Source of the DNA: Diospyros lotus | Taxonomy: Eukaryota; Streptophyta; Magnoliopsida; Ericales; Ebenaceae | DNA: 64,000 nt | Assembly: GCF_014633365.1 (NCBI RefSeq) | Contig: NC_068341.1 | Location: 5,642,001-5,706,000, forward strand | Direction of reading: 5' to 3' | In this document: positions 33,836 to 46,690 of the stretch, in pieces | How the letters are laid out: each line of letters begins with the position of its first letter | Numbering within the stretch: the first letter of the stretch is position 1 | Notes under the pieces: model-generated | What the model was told of the DNA's origin: nothing | The model's database searches: none | What the model saw: the letters and a program-made list of their open reading frames with translations, nothing else | Made by a program: the position numbers and the translations under genes

Positions 33836-36323
33836 CTAGAAGGAACATTTAATATAATTTTTAATTGGTAGGAGTTATTTTGCATATTAAGTATTAACCT
33901 AAGTAATTTTATGAAAAAAATTACCAAACAAGCCCACCCGTATGGAATCAAAGAATTAGAGAGACTTTATCCATGCTCATGCATAGTTGAGTCCAAATGG
34001 AGAACACCTTGAGATACACCCAAACTTTGATCCTAACATTTAGGGTGGAGACATAAAAATGTCTTTGTATTTTATTGAAAATGACTTATGCTCCTCCATT
34101 GTTGCCCAAACCCTCGCCCTCGTCTTTTCCATCAATTATCGCCTCGCCCCCAAGCACAAACTTTCTGTCGCCTACAATGCGAGCCTATGTGTACTCAATC
34201 TCGATATCTTTCCAGTAAAGATCCAAGGCTGATAATGAACTAGCTATTCTTTAGCAGGATTCATTGGATGGAATAAGAGATCAAATTCATTGACAACAAG
34301 ATCGTGTTGTTGGCGGCCAACAATCTCCTATGGCCGCTCACATTGCCTAGCGATGTGGATCGTGATCACAAGTGTTGCAATCAGATGGCTTTAAGCAACG
34401 ACGGAGAGATCAGACGGCTGCCAAAGTGCATGGTGAAGACGTTCAACATGGACTCAATGGTGGATTGGCAGAAGGTGTTTAATAGTTCTTGTTAAACGCG
34501 TTCATCTTCTAGTGTTGAAGGTGAGGCGTGCCATGTTTTTACAGCCTTTGGCATCAAGGTTGAGGGTGTCTCCTTACTGTTTCGTCCTCCAATATCTCGT
34601 TGCTCTCTCTTATGTCTCCTATGTCTTCTTGGTTGCGTTTCCAATTGAAAACACAACTCATAGAGATAAGCAAATGAAGAACAAATGGGGCACGGCATGT
34701 TTTTACAGCCTTCTGCTACATTAATTTTTTTGGAAAATGCTACTTATACAAATAATTGGATTATCGAGAGAATGACCGAATACGTCAAAATTCAAAAATG
34801 TCCTAACGTAATTTGTCACTGTTGCCTATGCTAAATGAAGCCCGATCGGTCTTGATGATGAAGTTCAATTGGGCTTCATGATTGATGAAACTTGATAATT
34901 GATGATGAAGTTCGATCAGACTTCATCGTCAGATGAAGTCCAATTCAGTCATCAGGTTTGTACATCTCATCGGTACATATAGTACGGTTCAATTTTTTTA
35001 CAGCTTGAAAGAGAAAGATATGCAAGGGCTTTTTACCACAGTACACATGGCGTGCCCCTTGCTAAATGTGTTAACTAACACTTGCTATTACACAATTTCT
35101 TGATTGGGCAAAAGGGTGTTTAATAGTTTCACATTTTTTTTTAGTAGAAATGTCTCATGAAACATTTTGATGGTTCGAGGTGTCACCCGACATTTTTTAT
35201 AAAGTATGTAAGGCTTTTTATACCTTCACCCTAACATTTATGTTTAATTTTAATGCAACATTGTGCATGGTAAAATGGTAGCCATTCAAAGACCATTAAC
35301 AAAATTGATCACATTCTTTTTTCTTTAAATAAATGAACAATTTTATAGAAATATGAAAAAAAAATCTATGTGTGTGTCAAGTCAGGTGTTCTTCGAACTA
35401 TTTTTAAAATTAATTATAATAAATGAGCCAAATTCTAAAGAACAATAATAAAAGACGATACAAGACAACCAACACCCCAAGAGTAAGCAAATAGATCATC
35501 ATATAGCTATCAATCTAGCTTAAAAGAAAATAGCATGAATAACCAACCACCAAGCCACATATGAATAAGAATATCGCAAAAATAAAATTTTTAAAATACG
35601 TGAGTAACAATGTCATCAGTCCTTTATCCTTTAACCTAACTAATAGTGACGATGAACAATGTAAAAACTGTGTGAGCAAGTGTGGCCTTTTCCTAATTTT
35701 ACTCATTTTATCGTTTAGATGGACTACACACTTTAAGAACACGTGACTTCTATTACTTTTGTATCTATAAAATTTTACGTAACGATATTTATTTCGAAAA
35801 TATAGGCTAATTTTTCGAACTCTATCATACATAGTACATGCAATGTACTAATAATGGAAGTCATAAAATCCATATTTTCATCACTTGGCTGAGAATTTGG
35901 ATTGAATTACTTACCTAAATATGATTATTCAAAAAAAAGTATATGATAATTCACGATTTTTTTTTTCTTTTATTTGTTGAGTGACGAAAATTTCATTCAC
36001 TCAACTGATAGAATCTCCCGGTTTCCGATGAAACAATCACTCACGCTATTCTTGCTTGCCATCTCCAGTGAAGAGTTCTCCACCGATGGGAGATCTTCCC
36101 AAGGACCCGCTCTCTGCTCGCCGCCGGGCGACGGACTGCGAGGCAACGAAGCAAAGCTCAAGCAGCTTCTTTCTTTTTGTATAATTTTCATCGAGGAACG
36201 ATCCACCGAAGCCATAACTTAATTTCCCTTTTCGACGGAAGCAGAATCAATCCACTCTTCTTTCCCTTTGACGAGACTGAATATTCTCCATTTAATACCC
36301 ATCGTAATTAAATTCTGGTCCCT
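33836..36323. other. Intergenic region upstream of the thiamine diphosphate carrier gene
   Basis: Mostly AT-rich. Positions 34250-34720 are GC-balanced, with short open frames I do not recognise. Positions 34830-34950 carry several short ATGAAG...GATCGG repeats. Positions 36000-36240 are GC-richer and could be promoter or an unrecognised exon; I cannot assign it. Confidence 0.4.
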
Positions 36324-36349
36324 CCCCCCCCCCCCCCCCCCCCCCCCCC
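36324..36349. repeat. 26-bp C homopolymer
   Basis: An unbroken run of cytosines about 135 bp upstream of the first 5' UTR ATG of the carrier gene. Such tracts can form i-motif or, on the other strand, G-quadruplex structures and are prone to length error in assemblies. Confidence 0.9.
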
Positions 36350-36484
36350 ACAGTTTACTTTTCCTCTTTTTCCCCGAATTTTCTTTGTCTCCGTGTCAAA
36401 AGTTCCAAATTGTTGCTGAGGATATTGGAGGCGGTGAAATTGGTTTCTCTCCCCCAGCTTTTGACCGATTCCGAAATTGTCAAA

Positions 36485-36779
36485 ATGGCGGCTCTTCTGG
36501 TTCCCTTCGCATTCCCTATCCTGAGGTACCTCGTTACTTCAATATATGTCAATGCGTGGAATTTCGATTTTCGTTGTGAATTTTAGGTCTAGTTGCTCGC
36601 AGTTTCGCGATATTGTATGTGTTACGTTTCGCTGAAACCCTAATTTCTGGAGGGCTTTTAGGTTCCGTTTTGTTTCTGGTCTGTGCATTCAATGCGTAGA
36701 CACACGTGTTTGGATGTTACGGATTTGTTGAAATTTGAGGGGGTGAGTTTTGGACTTCTGGTGTGATTGTAGGTTCTAG
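36485..36779 (+). other. Upstream ORF spanning a 5' UTR intron of the carrier gene
   Basis: ATG at 36485 (AAAATGG) opens a short frame that crosses a likely 5' UTR intron (36526-36772, CTGAG|GTACC to TTGTAG|GTT). It stops at TAG 36777-36779, giving a 15-residue peptide MAALLVPFAFPILRF. It ends 30 bp before the main ATG and could lower translation of the carrier. Confidence 0.45.
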
Positions 36780-36809
36780 CTATACTCGGTTGGCATTTGG
36801 GTAGGGGTG

Positions 36810-39800
36810 ATGGAAGAACCCGAGCGCGACCAACTAAAGCGGGCATTGATAGATGTCACGGCTGGGGCAATCTCTGGTGCAATTTCGCGGACAGCGACTT
36901 CTCCGCTTGATGTTATTAAGATCAGATTTCAGGTAAATGGGTTACTCACTTTTGCTCCAATGCACAACTTAGGATTGCATCTTAGTTTCTTTACTGTCTT
37001 TGCCTTGTATGAATTTAGTGTCTTTATAAATTGGGGAATTGAATGCTGATGGCTATGTAGCTAATGACTTGTGGTTCCAATTTCAAGGTATTGAATTCAA
37101 TTTCACCAAGTTGTAATTGGACTTTATTGATGGATTATATCGTGGTTATGTAGTTCCCTGGTTAGTTTTTTATATCGGGTTTGAGCCATGTAACAACCTC
37201 TCTCTACAAACCAAGGGAAAAGCTGTATACAAATATGACTGGACCCAATGCTCGTAAAATGCGGAGCCTCTTAAAATTGGCAAAGAAAAAAAAAAAGAAA
37301 GAAAAATGCTGAACTTTAAAGTTGGGAATGTGGAGTAAAAGATTCTTGTCTTTGTTACAGGTTCAACGTGAACCAACTACTTCCTGGGCTTTACTTCACA
37401 AGGGCGTGCATATACCATCAAAGTATACTGGAATGTTTCAAGCAACAAAGGACATCTTTAGAGAGGAAGGCTTGCGGGTATTTATCTCATAATTTCTAGA
37501 CTAGCAATAAAGTTTGCTGGGCAGATAATATTCATGATGATATTATTTTTCAATATTTTTATTCAGCTGCCATACCCATATATAAGTGAGTTACATCTGT
37601 ACATGGTATAACACTAAAAGATTGCTCCTGCCCTGTTTGGGACAACTTAAATATTGTAGCTTATGCTCCTACTGCTATTTCTTCCCCTTTTTGTTTCCTT
37701 TAATTTTCACTTGAAGAAAAATTTTAGCGGGTATTTTCTACTAGTGCCAGATGAAATAGGAAAATGGCATAGTCATGATAGGGAAAGAAAACTGCAAGCA
37801 AAATATTTTGGTTGTATACTGTACATTATTGCTTTTTATTCCACTTGATGGTGGACTTCTATGCAACAATACCTTTATGAGTTTGTCTGGGCTATCTTTT
37901 ATCAGAAATCAGAATTAATGTACTTTATTTGAGGTAATGTGTTGTATTTTTGCAATGTTTAATTTGAGTTGATTGCTCATTACAGGGTTTTTGGCGTGGT
38001 AATGTCCCGGCACTGCTCATGGTTATGCCATATACATCCATACAATTCACTGTGTTGCATAAATTGAAAACATATGCTGCTGGTTCATCAAAATCAGGTT
38101 TTTTCAGATCTCAGTCAACCTATTTAGAGATATAAATATATATTGTGCTCTCTGGCAATTTATTCTTTTGCATCAGATTTTGCCACATATGCTCCATTTT
38201 TTCAATTTCTAAATGGAGTGAAATTCCATTGGCAATATCTGTTATTTTGGGCTGAAAGCAATTGCCTGTGATATTATTTCTTTGGTTTACTACATACAAG
38301 TGGTTCCCAAATGATTTGGCTAGAGTTGTGATTTTTTATTATCTGTTTAGCTGCCTAGATATTCTAAGCATATTGTCTAGTGCTGGCCACTGGAGCCATA
38401 ACTGACAATTTGATGAATTCTTTGTAATAATGCCTAATGCAACTGTATGCTTTGTGTTTCCATTATCGTTGATGCATACGAAAGTATCCCCTTTTTTTTT
38501 TAATGGTTGATTCATGCTGTTGCCTATATGATTTCATTGATTGTGCAGCATAAAATGTCAAAAATTTACTTAGCACATGGCATACACATATTATATAGGC
38601 CCAATCTTTGTAATATTTATCTCTAACATTCCATGTGTGCTTGCTGTTTTCTATGATGCAGAGGATCACATTCATTTAAGTCCTTACCTTTCTTATATAA
38701 GTGGTGCATTAGCCGGATGTGCAGCTACTGTTGGATCATATCCATTTGATCTTCTACGAACCATCTTGGCTTCACAGGGTGAGCCAAAGGTATGGCATCC
38801 AAATACATGCTATGCCTGAACAGATATTTCTATCTTCAAGATGTCAGACAAAAAATGCATTGAAGGAATTTTCACACTGTAGCTTACTGAGCTTGGCACA
38901 GTCTGTTGGAAGATAAATAATTATCCAGATATCATGTTCCCCTAAGTTGCATTAGCGTTGAACAGGGGACTACTAACATGGCTTAGGTGTAAATGTGGGT
39001 TTGGATTCCTGGTTACCTTATTTAGAGTCAGTTGAAAGTAAAAATGACAATGTATGTGTGTATATTCAGGTGTATCCAAACATGAGATCTGCATTTGTGG
39101 ATATCATCCAGACTCGTGGATTTAAAGGAATTTATTCTGGGTTATCGCCGACACTGGTTGAGATTGTTCCTTATGCTGGCCTGCAGTTTGGAACATACGA
39201 TACATTCAAGCGGTGGGCAATGGTAAGGTTTTACTCCTCATAAGTATAATCCTAAATGACGTTAATTATATGATGCATATAATTTCATATTTCATAGATA
39301 GGTTCTTTTCCAAGGGTGTGGAACTTTGATAATTTGAGCCTCCTTTAGGAAATCTGCAGATATTATAAGTTGAGATAGCAGTATGTTCTGGACAAGTGTA
39401 GCCATAGAATCTGCCATATAATAGTGTGAAACTGAAGATAAAACTCGAGTTCACAATGATCTGAAAGTTTTCATCTAGTTCATAATTTTTTGGTTTCTCA
39501 AAAATTTTCTTCATGCATCCAGTCAATCTATTTCCATAGTACTCGTGTTTTTGCTGATCTAATGCAGTCAACTGTCATTTAATTTCCAAGTCATAAAAGT
39601 GGTGTGTATAAGGTTTTAAATACCACATTTGATACCAGAGTCTGCCATACTGAGTTTGATTGGTAAACTTTTCTACAAGAGTCTCGGTAGGACATGGAAC
39701 TTCATGAAAAGAGCAGGCTAGGGGACCATATGAAATATGGTCCAGATTGTAGAGCTTTGCACTATTGAGGTTGGTTTTGGGCAAAATATTAGTTATATGA

Positions 39801-42158
39801 AGTTTTTTTTTTTTTTTCTGTAAGTAAAGTTAGTTATATGAAGTTATGGCCTGATCAACTCCATTCTGTAAGAAAACTTATATAAGGAGGAGAAATTGCT
39901 ACAGTGCTTTGGTTTGTTTGTAATTTTGTAAAATGGCTCTTGTCCCCCAGCATTCAATGCAGTTTTAGACTAAAAATGTCCTCTTATTGATTGTTTTTCC
40001 CACTTTTCTTCTGTGTGGCACTTGGCATTTGCTTCAGCTTGATGGGCGTTTGACACCAAAAACTTCCCATCTCTCCTTTCTTTCATATGACCCCAACACT
40101 CAAAAAATAAATAACTAAATAAGAGGGGGGCATCTCTAGTGCTCGACTCCCCATTTTGTGAGGGTTGGGGAGGGTCGTTGTACTCAGTCTTATGGCTTAC
40201 TTTGCAGAGAGGTTGTTTCAACTCAAATCCGTTGACTTTTTCTGTCACACAAAAGAAAAAGAAAAATCAACATTATGGTTCACTAGGGATTCACAGATGC
40301 TGTGGTGCCAAGACCATATGGTGGAGCTTCTTGGTTTTCCAGATAAAATTTGTGGACTGAAGGTTAAATAGTGGGTTTTTTTATTTTTATTGTGTCATTT
40401 CACTCTCCTGTCATTTCTTCTTGTGGAAAAGTATATGGATTTTTCTTTATGCATCTTACTTGAGTGATTGTACAGCTGGCTTTTGCCTTAGGCTTCTGTT
40501 GTTGCAATCTGTCCCTTTCTTATAGGCCTGGAACCAGTATAGATCTTCTAATGGAAGCTCAGCTGATGATTCCGTTTCAAGCTTCCAGCTTTTCATCTGC
40601 GGGTTGGCAGCTGGGACATGTGCCAAAGCTGTCTGTCATCCCCTTGATGTTGTCAAGAAGAGGTTTCAGGTACAGTTCTAACCTTAGAACAAGCTGTCTT
40701 GGATCTGTTGTTAGTATGTTATCAGAGATGTTAAGTTTGGTAGAGCCATTGTTTATTTTTGAATTCTCCTTTTGTTTTTGATTGTCTGAATCCTAATCAG
40801 TGCTATTAGTAGTTGACGCATTCAAATTAGGTTATTGCCAACCCTACATGTGATGCATTTACTAATGAAATTGTATGGGAGAAGAAGGGATTTTATGGTT
40901 AGTGAAATTCTTTAACATGTTAAAATCAAAAAGTATACCTGATGAGTGGAGAAAATGCACTTTGGTGCCTATTTGTAAGAATAAGGGGGATGTTCAAAGT
41001 TGTGGAAATTGTAGTAGGGGGGTCAAACTAATGGCCCATATTTTACAACTTTAGGAGAGGGTGATTGAGTAAGGGTTAAGAAGAGAAATCATTGTTTTTG
41101 AAAACTAATTTGGTTTGGTGCCTAGTTGATCAACAATGGAAGCTAGTTATTTATTCAGGTGTCTAATGGAAAATGTCTATAGATAAATAGAAAGATTCAT
41201 TTATGATGTTTATGGACTTAAATTGTGGGGTAAATACTGAAGCTTTTCTGATTAAAGATGGATTGCATCAAGCATAGGCATTCAACCTTTACCTCTTTGC
41301 TTTGTGATGGATGAATTCCCAGAGCACTTCCAAAAAGAGGTGTCTTGGTGCATGTTACATGTGAATGATAGTCTTTGACAATGAGATGGAAGGTGTGAAT
41401 ACTAAGCTCAAATTATGGTGGGACATCATAGAAAAGATTCAAGTTGGGCAAGTTGAAAACTGAATAGATGAATTATATGTCTAATAAAACTAGAAGTGTG
41501 TATGTTATCGTAGTGACTTGAAGATTAAATTACTCCTAGAAATGATTAGTTTAAATATCTTGGACCAATTGTTCAAAAAGAAAGGGAGGTTATTGAGAAT
41601 GTTACTCATAAAAGTCATTCTTCTTGTCTGGTCTGGGCAAAATTGTTCACTACTGGTCACACGAGAACTCATACAAAGGCCTTTCTGATAAGATATATTA
41701 CAAACCAAGTTTCTATTTTGGTTTCCTAGTTTGTAATAGAGCAAAATGTAGTAACCCATCTTAAGATGCCCATACTCTTTTCTTGTAATGTTTCTCTAAA
41801 TGCATTCTTCCTCATCACTACACTTATTATTGTTTTTGTTGGATTTTCTTTTTTTATTTTGTTTGTGGGAGCCATTTCTGCGAGCACTGAGCTTGGCCGT
41901 TTCTTTATGGAAAATTACACATATTTGTGGTTGCTACAGATTGAAGGACTACCAAGACATCCAAAATATGGAGCTCGAGTTGAACGACTCGCTTACAGGA
42001 ATATGTATGATGCAGTTCGCCAGATTTTGCAAATGGAGGGTTGGGCTGGCCTCTATAAGGGCATTGTCCCATCAATTGTCAAAGCTGCACCTGCTGGCGC
42101 CGTAACGTTTGTGGCTTATGAAATGACATCAGATTGGTTAGAGTCCATCATCACTTGA
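36810..42158 (+). CDS. TPC: Mitochondrial thiamine diphosphate carrier (mitochondrial carrier family)
   Basis: Seven coding exons, all GT-AG and frame-consistent: 36810-36932, 37361-37477, 37986-38097, 38662-38789, 39070-39222, 40526-40669, 41940-42158, giving 331 residues. ATG at 36810 opens [19 protein letters not shown]. The three carrier signatures are present: [21 protein letters not shown] and [11 protein letters not shown] (Px[DE]xx[KR]x[KR]), each closing the first helix of one of three two-helix repeats; [20 protein letters not shown] and [10 protein letters not shown] are the matching loop motifs. The family sits in the inner mitochondrial membrane. The plant thiamine diphosphate carrier is the best match by eye, importing the cofactor of pyruvate and 2-oxoglutarate dehydrogenases. 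A 5' UTR intron and uORF precede it. Introns hold two SINEs and a LINE fragment. Confidence 0.92.
37160..37265 (+). mobile_element. Au-like SINE fragment in a carrier-gene intron
   Basis: Contains a box-B-like GGGTTTGAGCC, then ACAACCTCTCTACAAACCAAGG, GCTGTATACAAATATGAC and AAAATGCGGAGCCTC, the order seen in plant Au SINEs. The 5' tRNA-derived head is missing. Confidence 0.6.
40125..40245 (-). mobile_element. Au-like SINE fragment, inverted, in a carrier-gene intron
   Basis: Read on the minus strand: GGATTTGAGTTGAAACAACC (box-B-like), CTCTCTGCAAAGTAAGCC, GTACAACGACCCTCCCCAACC and GAGCACTAGAGATGCCC. It is the same SINE family as the copies at 37160 and 50455, in the opposite orientation to the gene. 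Confidence 0.6.
40895..41640 (+). pseudogene. LINE reverse transcriptase remnant in a carrier-gene intron
   Basis: With several frame corrections it reads as a plant L1-type [54 protein letters not shown], then DGLHQ and [14 protein letters not shown], where the YADD-type core is degraded. It ends near [10 protein letters not shown]. It lies in the sense orientation of the host gene. It is decayed, so intron retention effects are unlikely. Confidence 0.7.
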
Positions 42159-43261
42159 ATCTGATTTTGGTTCTTTCAAGCGTTCTGGGTTTCCTTTCGT
42201 TATTTTCCCTTTTGTACGTTAGAAAGCCCCCATAGAAGGCAAACCCTTTTTGTGTTAGTCAGAGACAAGCCAAGTTTAAGTCATTTACAAAAGGTCAAGA
42301 GGAGAAAATTAAGGTATGGAGGACAGTGGCTAAAAGAAGCTCCTGAATGCACGGAAGGCTATACCCTCGTTCGCATGAGCTGGCTATGGAATGGTTATCT
42401 CAAGTGGAATTTTGCTGGTTGCTGTGAGAAGAACACTACCTGGACCATGGAGCTTTTCAACTGTGCCACAGAGTGTACAACTGCGAGAAGAACTAGATAG
42501 ATATTAGTTTAGGTATTGAAGAGTAATCAATTCATATTAATTCAAAAATCTCGTTTAATAATTGACTGAGCTGTGGAAATTTTAGTTTGATGGGTTAAGA
42601 GTGATATTGAATTTTACATCAAAATTTATGTTGAAAAATTTTGTGTTATGCGTGGAGGAACGCAAGCTCAGATGTCTCGTGACAGCATATAATTCATGAC
42701 ATGGTATCAAGATTGTATTGGATACATCAAGCGTTGATGATATGGTGATGGGTTACAATCTCTTCACTAGTCTTTTTGGGCGAGTTTCACCCAAATTGGT
42801 CCCAGGTCATCTATCTTTGTAGGATCGATACAAATTTTCCTTATACAAATTGCTTAAGGTTAATACTTTCCCTACTTCTGGAACACAAATATCCAATAAT
42901 GACGGCCTTGGAAGCAGGGATGCACCTTCTAAGCTCCCTAGGACCTTCAAGAGAACCTATTCACAATTAATTTGATGTACTATTAATTAATATGACTGAA
43001 TGATGATGAACCTGGCCAAAAAATCTGAAGAAACCACCTCCACCTGCTCCGGAATCAAGACTACGTCCTATTCATTATTGACTCAATGGATTCGCCAACT
43101 CTGTTTAACCATCAAAAGTCTTAAATCATACAAAACCGTGACAACATTGACTTCTAACATTTTGTTTTGTACAAAGATCCCTCACTCATATCATTGAACA
43201 GAATTTCGTTAGCAAAACAAACGACTAGGAAAGCTGAAAGCACTACAGACTACAGTATGCA
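42159..43261. other. Space between convergent carrier and NDUFAF4-like genes
   Basis: Holds the 3' UTRs of two convergent genes. Short open frames here have no recognisable similarity. No element ends seen. Confidence 0.5.
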
Positions 43262-46200
43262 TCACTGATCATTTCTCTGTTTGCTGCTGTCCTGTGGAGG
43301 CAGCGACACGGATTGGAGGATCTTCTGGACATGCACAACGTCGACCCGGAACTTCTCCGCGATCTGTTGGACATCCATCGGCCCATTGTGATCGTCAGCC
43401 TTCCCTTGATGCAGCAGCATGATATGCCGTAGTTGTGCCACGTTCAGGGTACCCGCAGGGGCAGGTCTTTCCTCATATCTGGTGGACTCCACTGTTGTAT
43501 TTCTCAGTTTTGGCAAAGGCCTTCTATACTGTTCAACCACAGATGCCTGCAACAGAACAGATCTGGACTTTTTTAACAGTTCAAACCAGAAGCTGTCGGT
43601 GAATAACAATCCTAATCATATGAAAAATTTGTAAAGATCTAAAACATAACGCCAATGCAAACCGTATCTTTTGATTATTCTGGTCTCATTTGAAAACACA
43701 GGATTATTAATTCAACTACCCTTTCTGGGATCTGCTTGCACACATTTCCCTTCTATAGTGCCATATATTTATCAGACTACTTAAATAGGGTAACCAGTGT
43801 ACAAAGGCTCTAACTATTCCAAGGTCTGGGGAGAATAAGATGTACACCGCTTGAAGTCTGGATGCAGATGAATCCATTTATTCGTGGCAATAGTTTCAAT
43901 GAAATTACAACCATCCTCAAAAGGTATATAGAATTCGTTTTCATAAACAAGTTCAATTTAGTGGGAAAAGGAACCTAAAACTTCAGTATACATATAAGTG
44001 CCAAACATGTACCACTCGCTCTGGCACAGAAGATCTCCAAAATCAAAGAAAGAGTCTGAATAATAACTTATATCCTTGCCACCATATAAAAGACAGACCA
44101 CATAACATTACACAAGGCAATACAAATATATGCCATAATGCCGCTTATAGTGTCAAAACAAGGCAATGAATTTGTTAAGTCGCATCTAGTCAGACTCAAT
44201 TTCCCAACAGGCACACATGCACACACACGTGGAGAATGCATTTCCATACAAAGAGAAAATTTACACATTCAAGTTGTGGAACCATATGTTTTACACATCA
44301 TTCCATTGACAAGCACTTAGAAACAAACCAATGCCATTGTGAGGTCCCTGAAGCCTTCCTAGACATCTTTTTCCAACAATCACTTAGAAATAAGAATATA
44401 TCTGTCACATGGAGAGTTGACTTGCGGTAAATGATGACATTATGAGTTTCAAGAAATTTAAATGGAGGAAATTAACAACTTCAATAAACTCACCTCACCC
44501 ATCTCAGGTTTTCCTCCAGGTTTGGAACTAATTCTACCCACCATCTGACTAAGCATGACATCATATTGTGGATCTCTCTCTTCAAGGATGTTTTCAGGAT
44601 TGATTCTTGATCCAACCTCTGTATGAAAGGAAGAAGTGTGAACCTACCAATGTATAGAGATAACACAGATTTTCTCAATTGTAAATACAGATACTGAAGA
44701 GTAGGATTGCATGGCCTAACTTCAGTTCCTCTAATTAACAGTTTGGGCATGCGGCTGTTAATAACAGTGGCTAAGAAGTCCAAAGTGCAACCAATGTTCT
44801 ACCCATGGTGAGGCAAGGAGTATACACTTAAAGGTTTAACGGTTTCAGTCTTGGATGCTTATAGTAAGAATGCATTAGCATTTATTGCCTTTTACAGTTT
44901 GAATAAATATGTAATAGAAGAAAAGTGAATGGGAAAATGAGGATTACATTAGTTCAGGTTTTGAAACTCGGATAAGACAGAGGTCAGTAAGGCTATGATT
45001 TCTTCAACAATGGCGAATGGTTGATTGTGAGAGTGCTTAAAGAAGCGCACCATAATAGCAACGGGCAACAATTGGGCGTGGCCCACTTAGATCTGAGCAA
45101 TTATATTTCAATTTTATCTTCGAGGTTACTGGGCAAGGCTTGTGAGATGCTGAAACCTATGAGAGTTAATTTTTGGTGTTACAGTTTGGGTCATGATTCA
45201 ATTAAAAGGTTATTTATGTTTTTGTATTTCTTCAGGTTGATTCTTTCTACAAGATAAAAATTGGATGTTTTCAAGTTGTGCTTTCTGTAGAATAGGCCAA
45301 AGGAAGAATGTCAAATAATATTGCAATTAAATACATAATCAAGAAATGTAAGACGCAAATGAGGATTGCCTTGATTCACTTTCCAAACTTTGACACAAAA
45401 AGCAGACTTCACATGGAAAACAAGGTGCACATAAAACAGGAAAGAGAGAATACAAAATATAATTAATCCATAAAAAATGAGTTATTCCTCAAGCAATTGG
45501 TATGGAAATGATGCCCCTTGCCCTGGACAGAAGACCACAATCCCCTGTTTCTGTGGACATCACGTCGAAGATGGATCTTGGGGTTATCTAAAAAGATCAA
45601 AAACAATCTTACAAAAAGTAATCCTGCACCCGCAGTTTCCTTTTTCAATCATAGCAAATACTGAATTCAAAAGGATCGCATTAGTTCCCTGTGCTGGGGA
45701 GGCATATAATTCACTTGCTAAGACGCAATATATATCATCTCTAAGCCTTGAGGAGTAACTAATGTGGCTTCTCAAAGGAGTCCTCTCAAAATTTAATGTC
45801 CTGGAAAGTTTTCCTTCAGCTTTGCTTCAATGTGCTTCTCAAGAAACTGGCTGTATTACAATCTCAATTGTGCATTGCAAATGTACCAGAAATGTAATAC
45901 TATATCCTCCTTGATCAACAACAAACTACAGCTTCTGTTTCATATTCATTTCTCTATATTTACAAACGCAAAAATATTATGCTATGCAACCTAACTCTCT
46001 ACTTCCGCAGATCAAAGAGAGTGTACTTGAAATTTACGTAGCTTAACAACCAAAAAAGGACGCATGCCCTTGTGATCTCGTATTCCCGTGCTGAAATCAA
46101 CTAAATTATATTGGCTTTTCACAAACAAACAGAATAATAAATCTTGCCCTTTCACGTTTAAAAATTTTTCTTAGAAATTCGAGCGCCAACATAAGATGGA

Positions 46201-46690
46201 TACAGCTTGAAATAACAAAAACTAATTTGGCCAAGGTTTACATAGCAGTACCAATTCAGTGCTTTGTCCGCTGCTGAATAGTTAGTAATACAATCAGAAT
46301 TCACAGCACGCAAGCATTGCTGCGTTGGTATTTTTGATGTATGTTCAGTTCAGATAAGGTAGTTGCCAGCGTGTGTGATCCACGAACAATTACGTTATCT
46401 TTTGATTAAAATTCAATTCGAACCAACAAGCAGTATTTATAATAGACCGAATTCCAAAGCGAAGAAAACAGCACATCGCGTTTTTGCCAAGTCACTTGTG
46501 CCTGGCATAAATTCTGAACGTGAGCTGAAGGACACTCACCGGTAGTCGGGCCGACATTGTCTCCGGCAACCTTTTCGGGCGGCGGAACCGGCGGCCTGAC
46601 GTCAACGGCCTTCTTGGACGACGACGCCGGCGTTGGATCGAGACTCACGCTTCGGATCCTTCCAGATGCTCGACGAAATGCCTGACCCAT
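43262..46690 (-). CDS. NDUFAF4-like mitochondrial complex I assembly factor
   Basis: Three coding exons on the minus strand: 46690-46540, 44618-44494 and 43546-43262, joining in frame to 186 residues. It starts MGQAFRRASGRIRSVSLD, with a Gly-2 that could be myristoylated and a basic amphipathic N-terminus. Exon 2 reads NPENILEERDPQYDVMLSQMVGRISSKPGGKPEMGE. Exon 3 reads YRRPLPKLRNTTVESTRYEERPAPAGTLNVAQLRHIMLLHQGK and DVQQIAEKFRVDVVHVQKIL, ending LPPQDSSKQ. The C-terminal layout (a short helix pair, then PP[EQ]D) parallels animal NDUFAF4, which helps assemble respiratory complex I; that link is inference at low identity. The plant family itself is well conserved. Convergent with the carrier gene. 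Confidence 0.75.

Noticed and set aside
42252..42500. 82-codon frame downstream of the carrier gene as an extra gene
   Set aside because: No recognisable similarity; it lies in the 3' UTR/intergenic space with no promoter or splice evidence.
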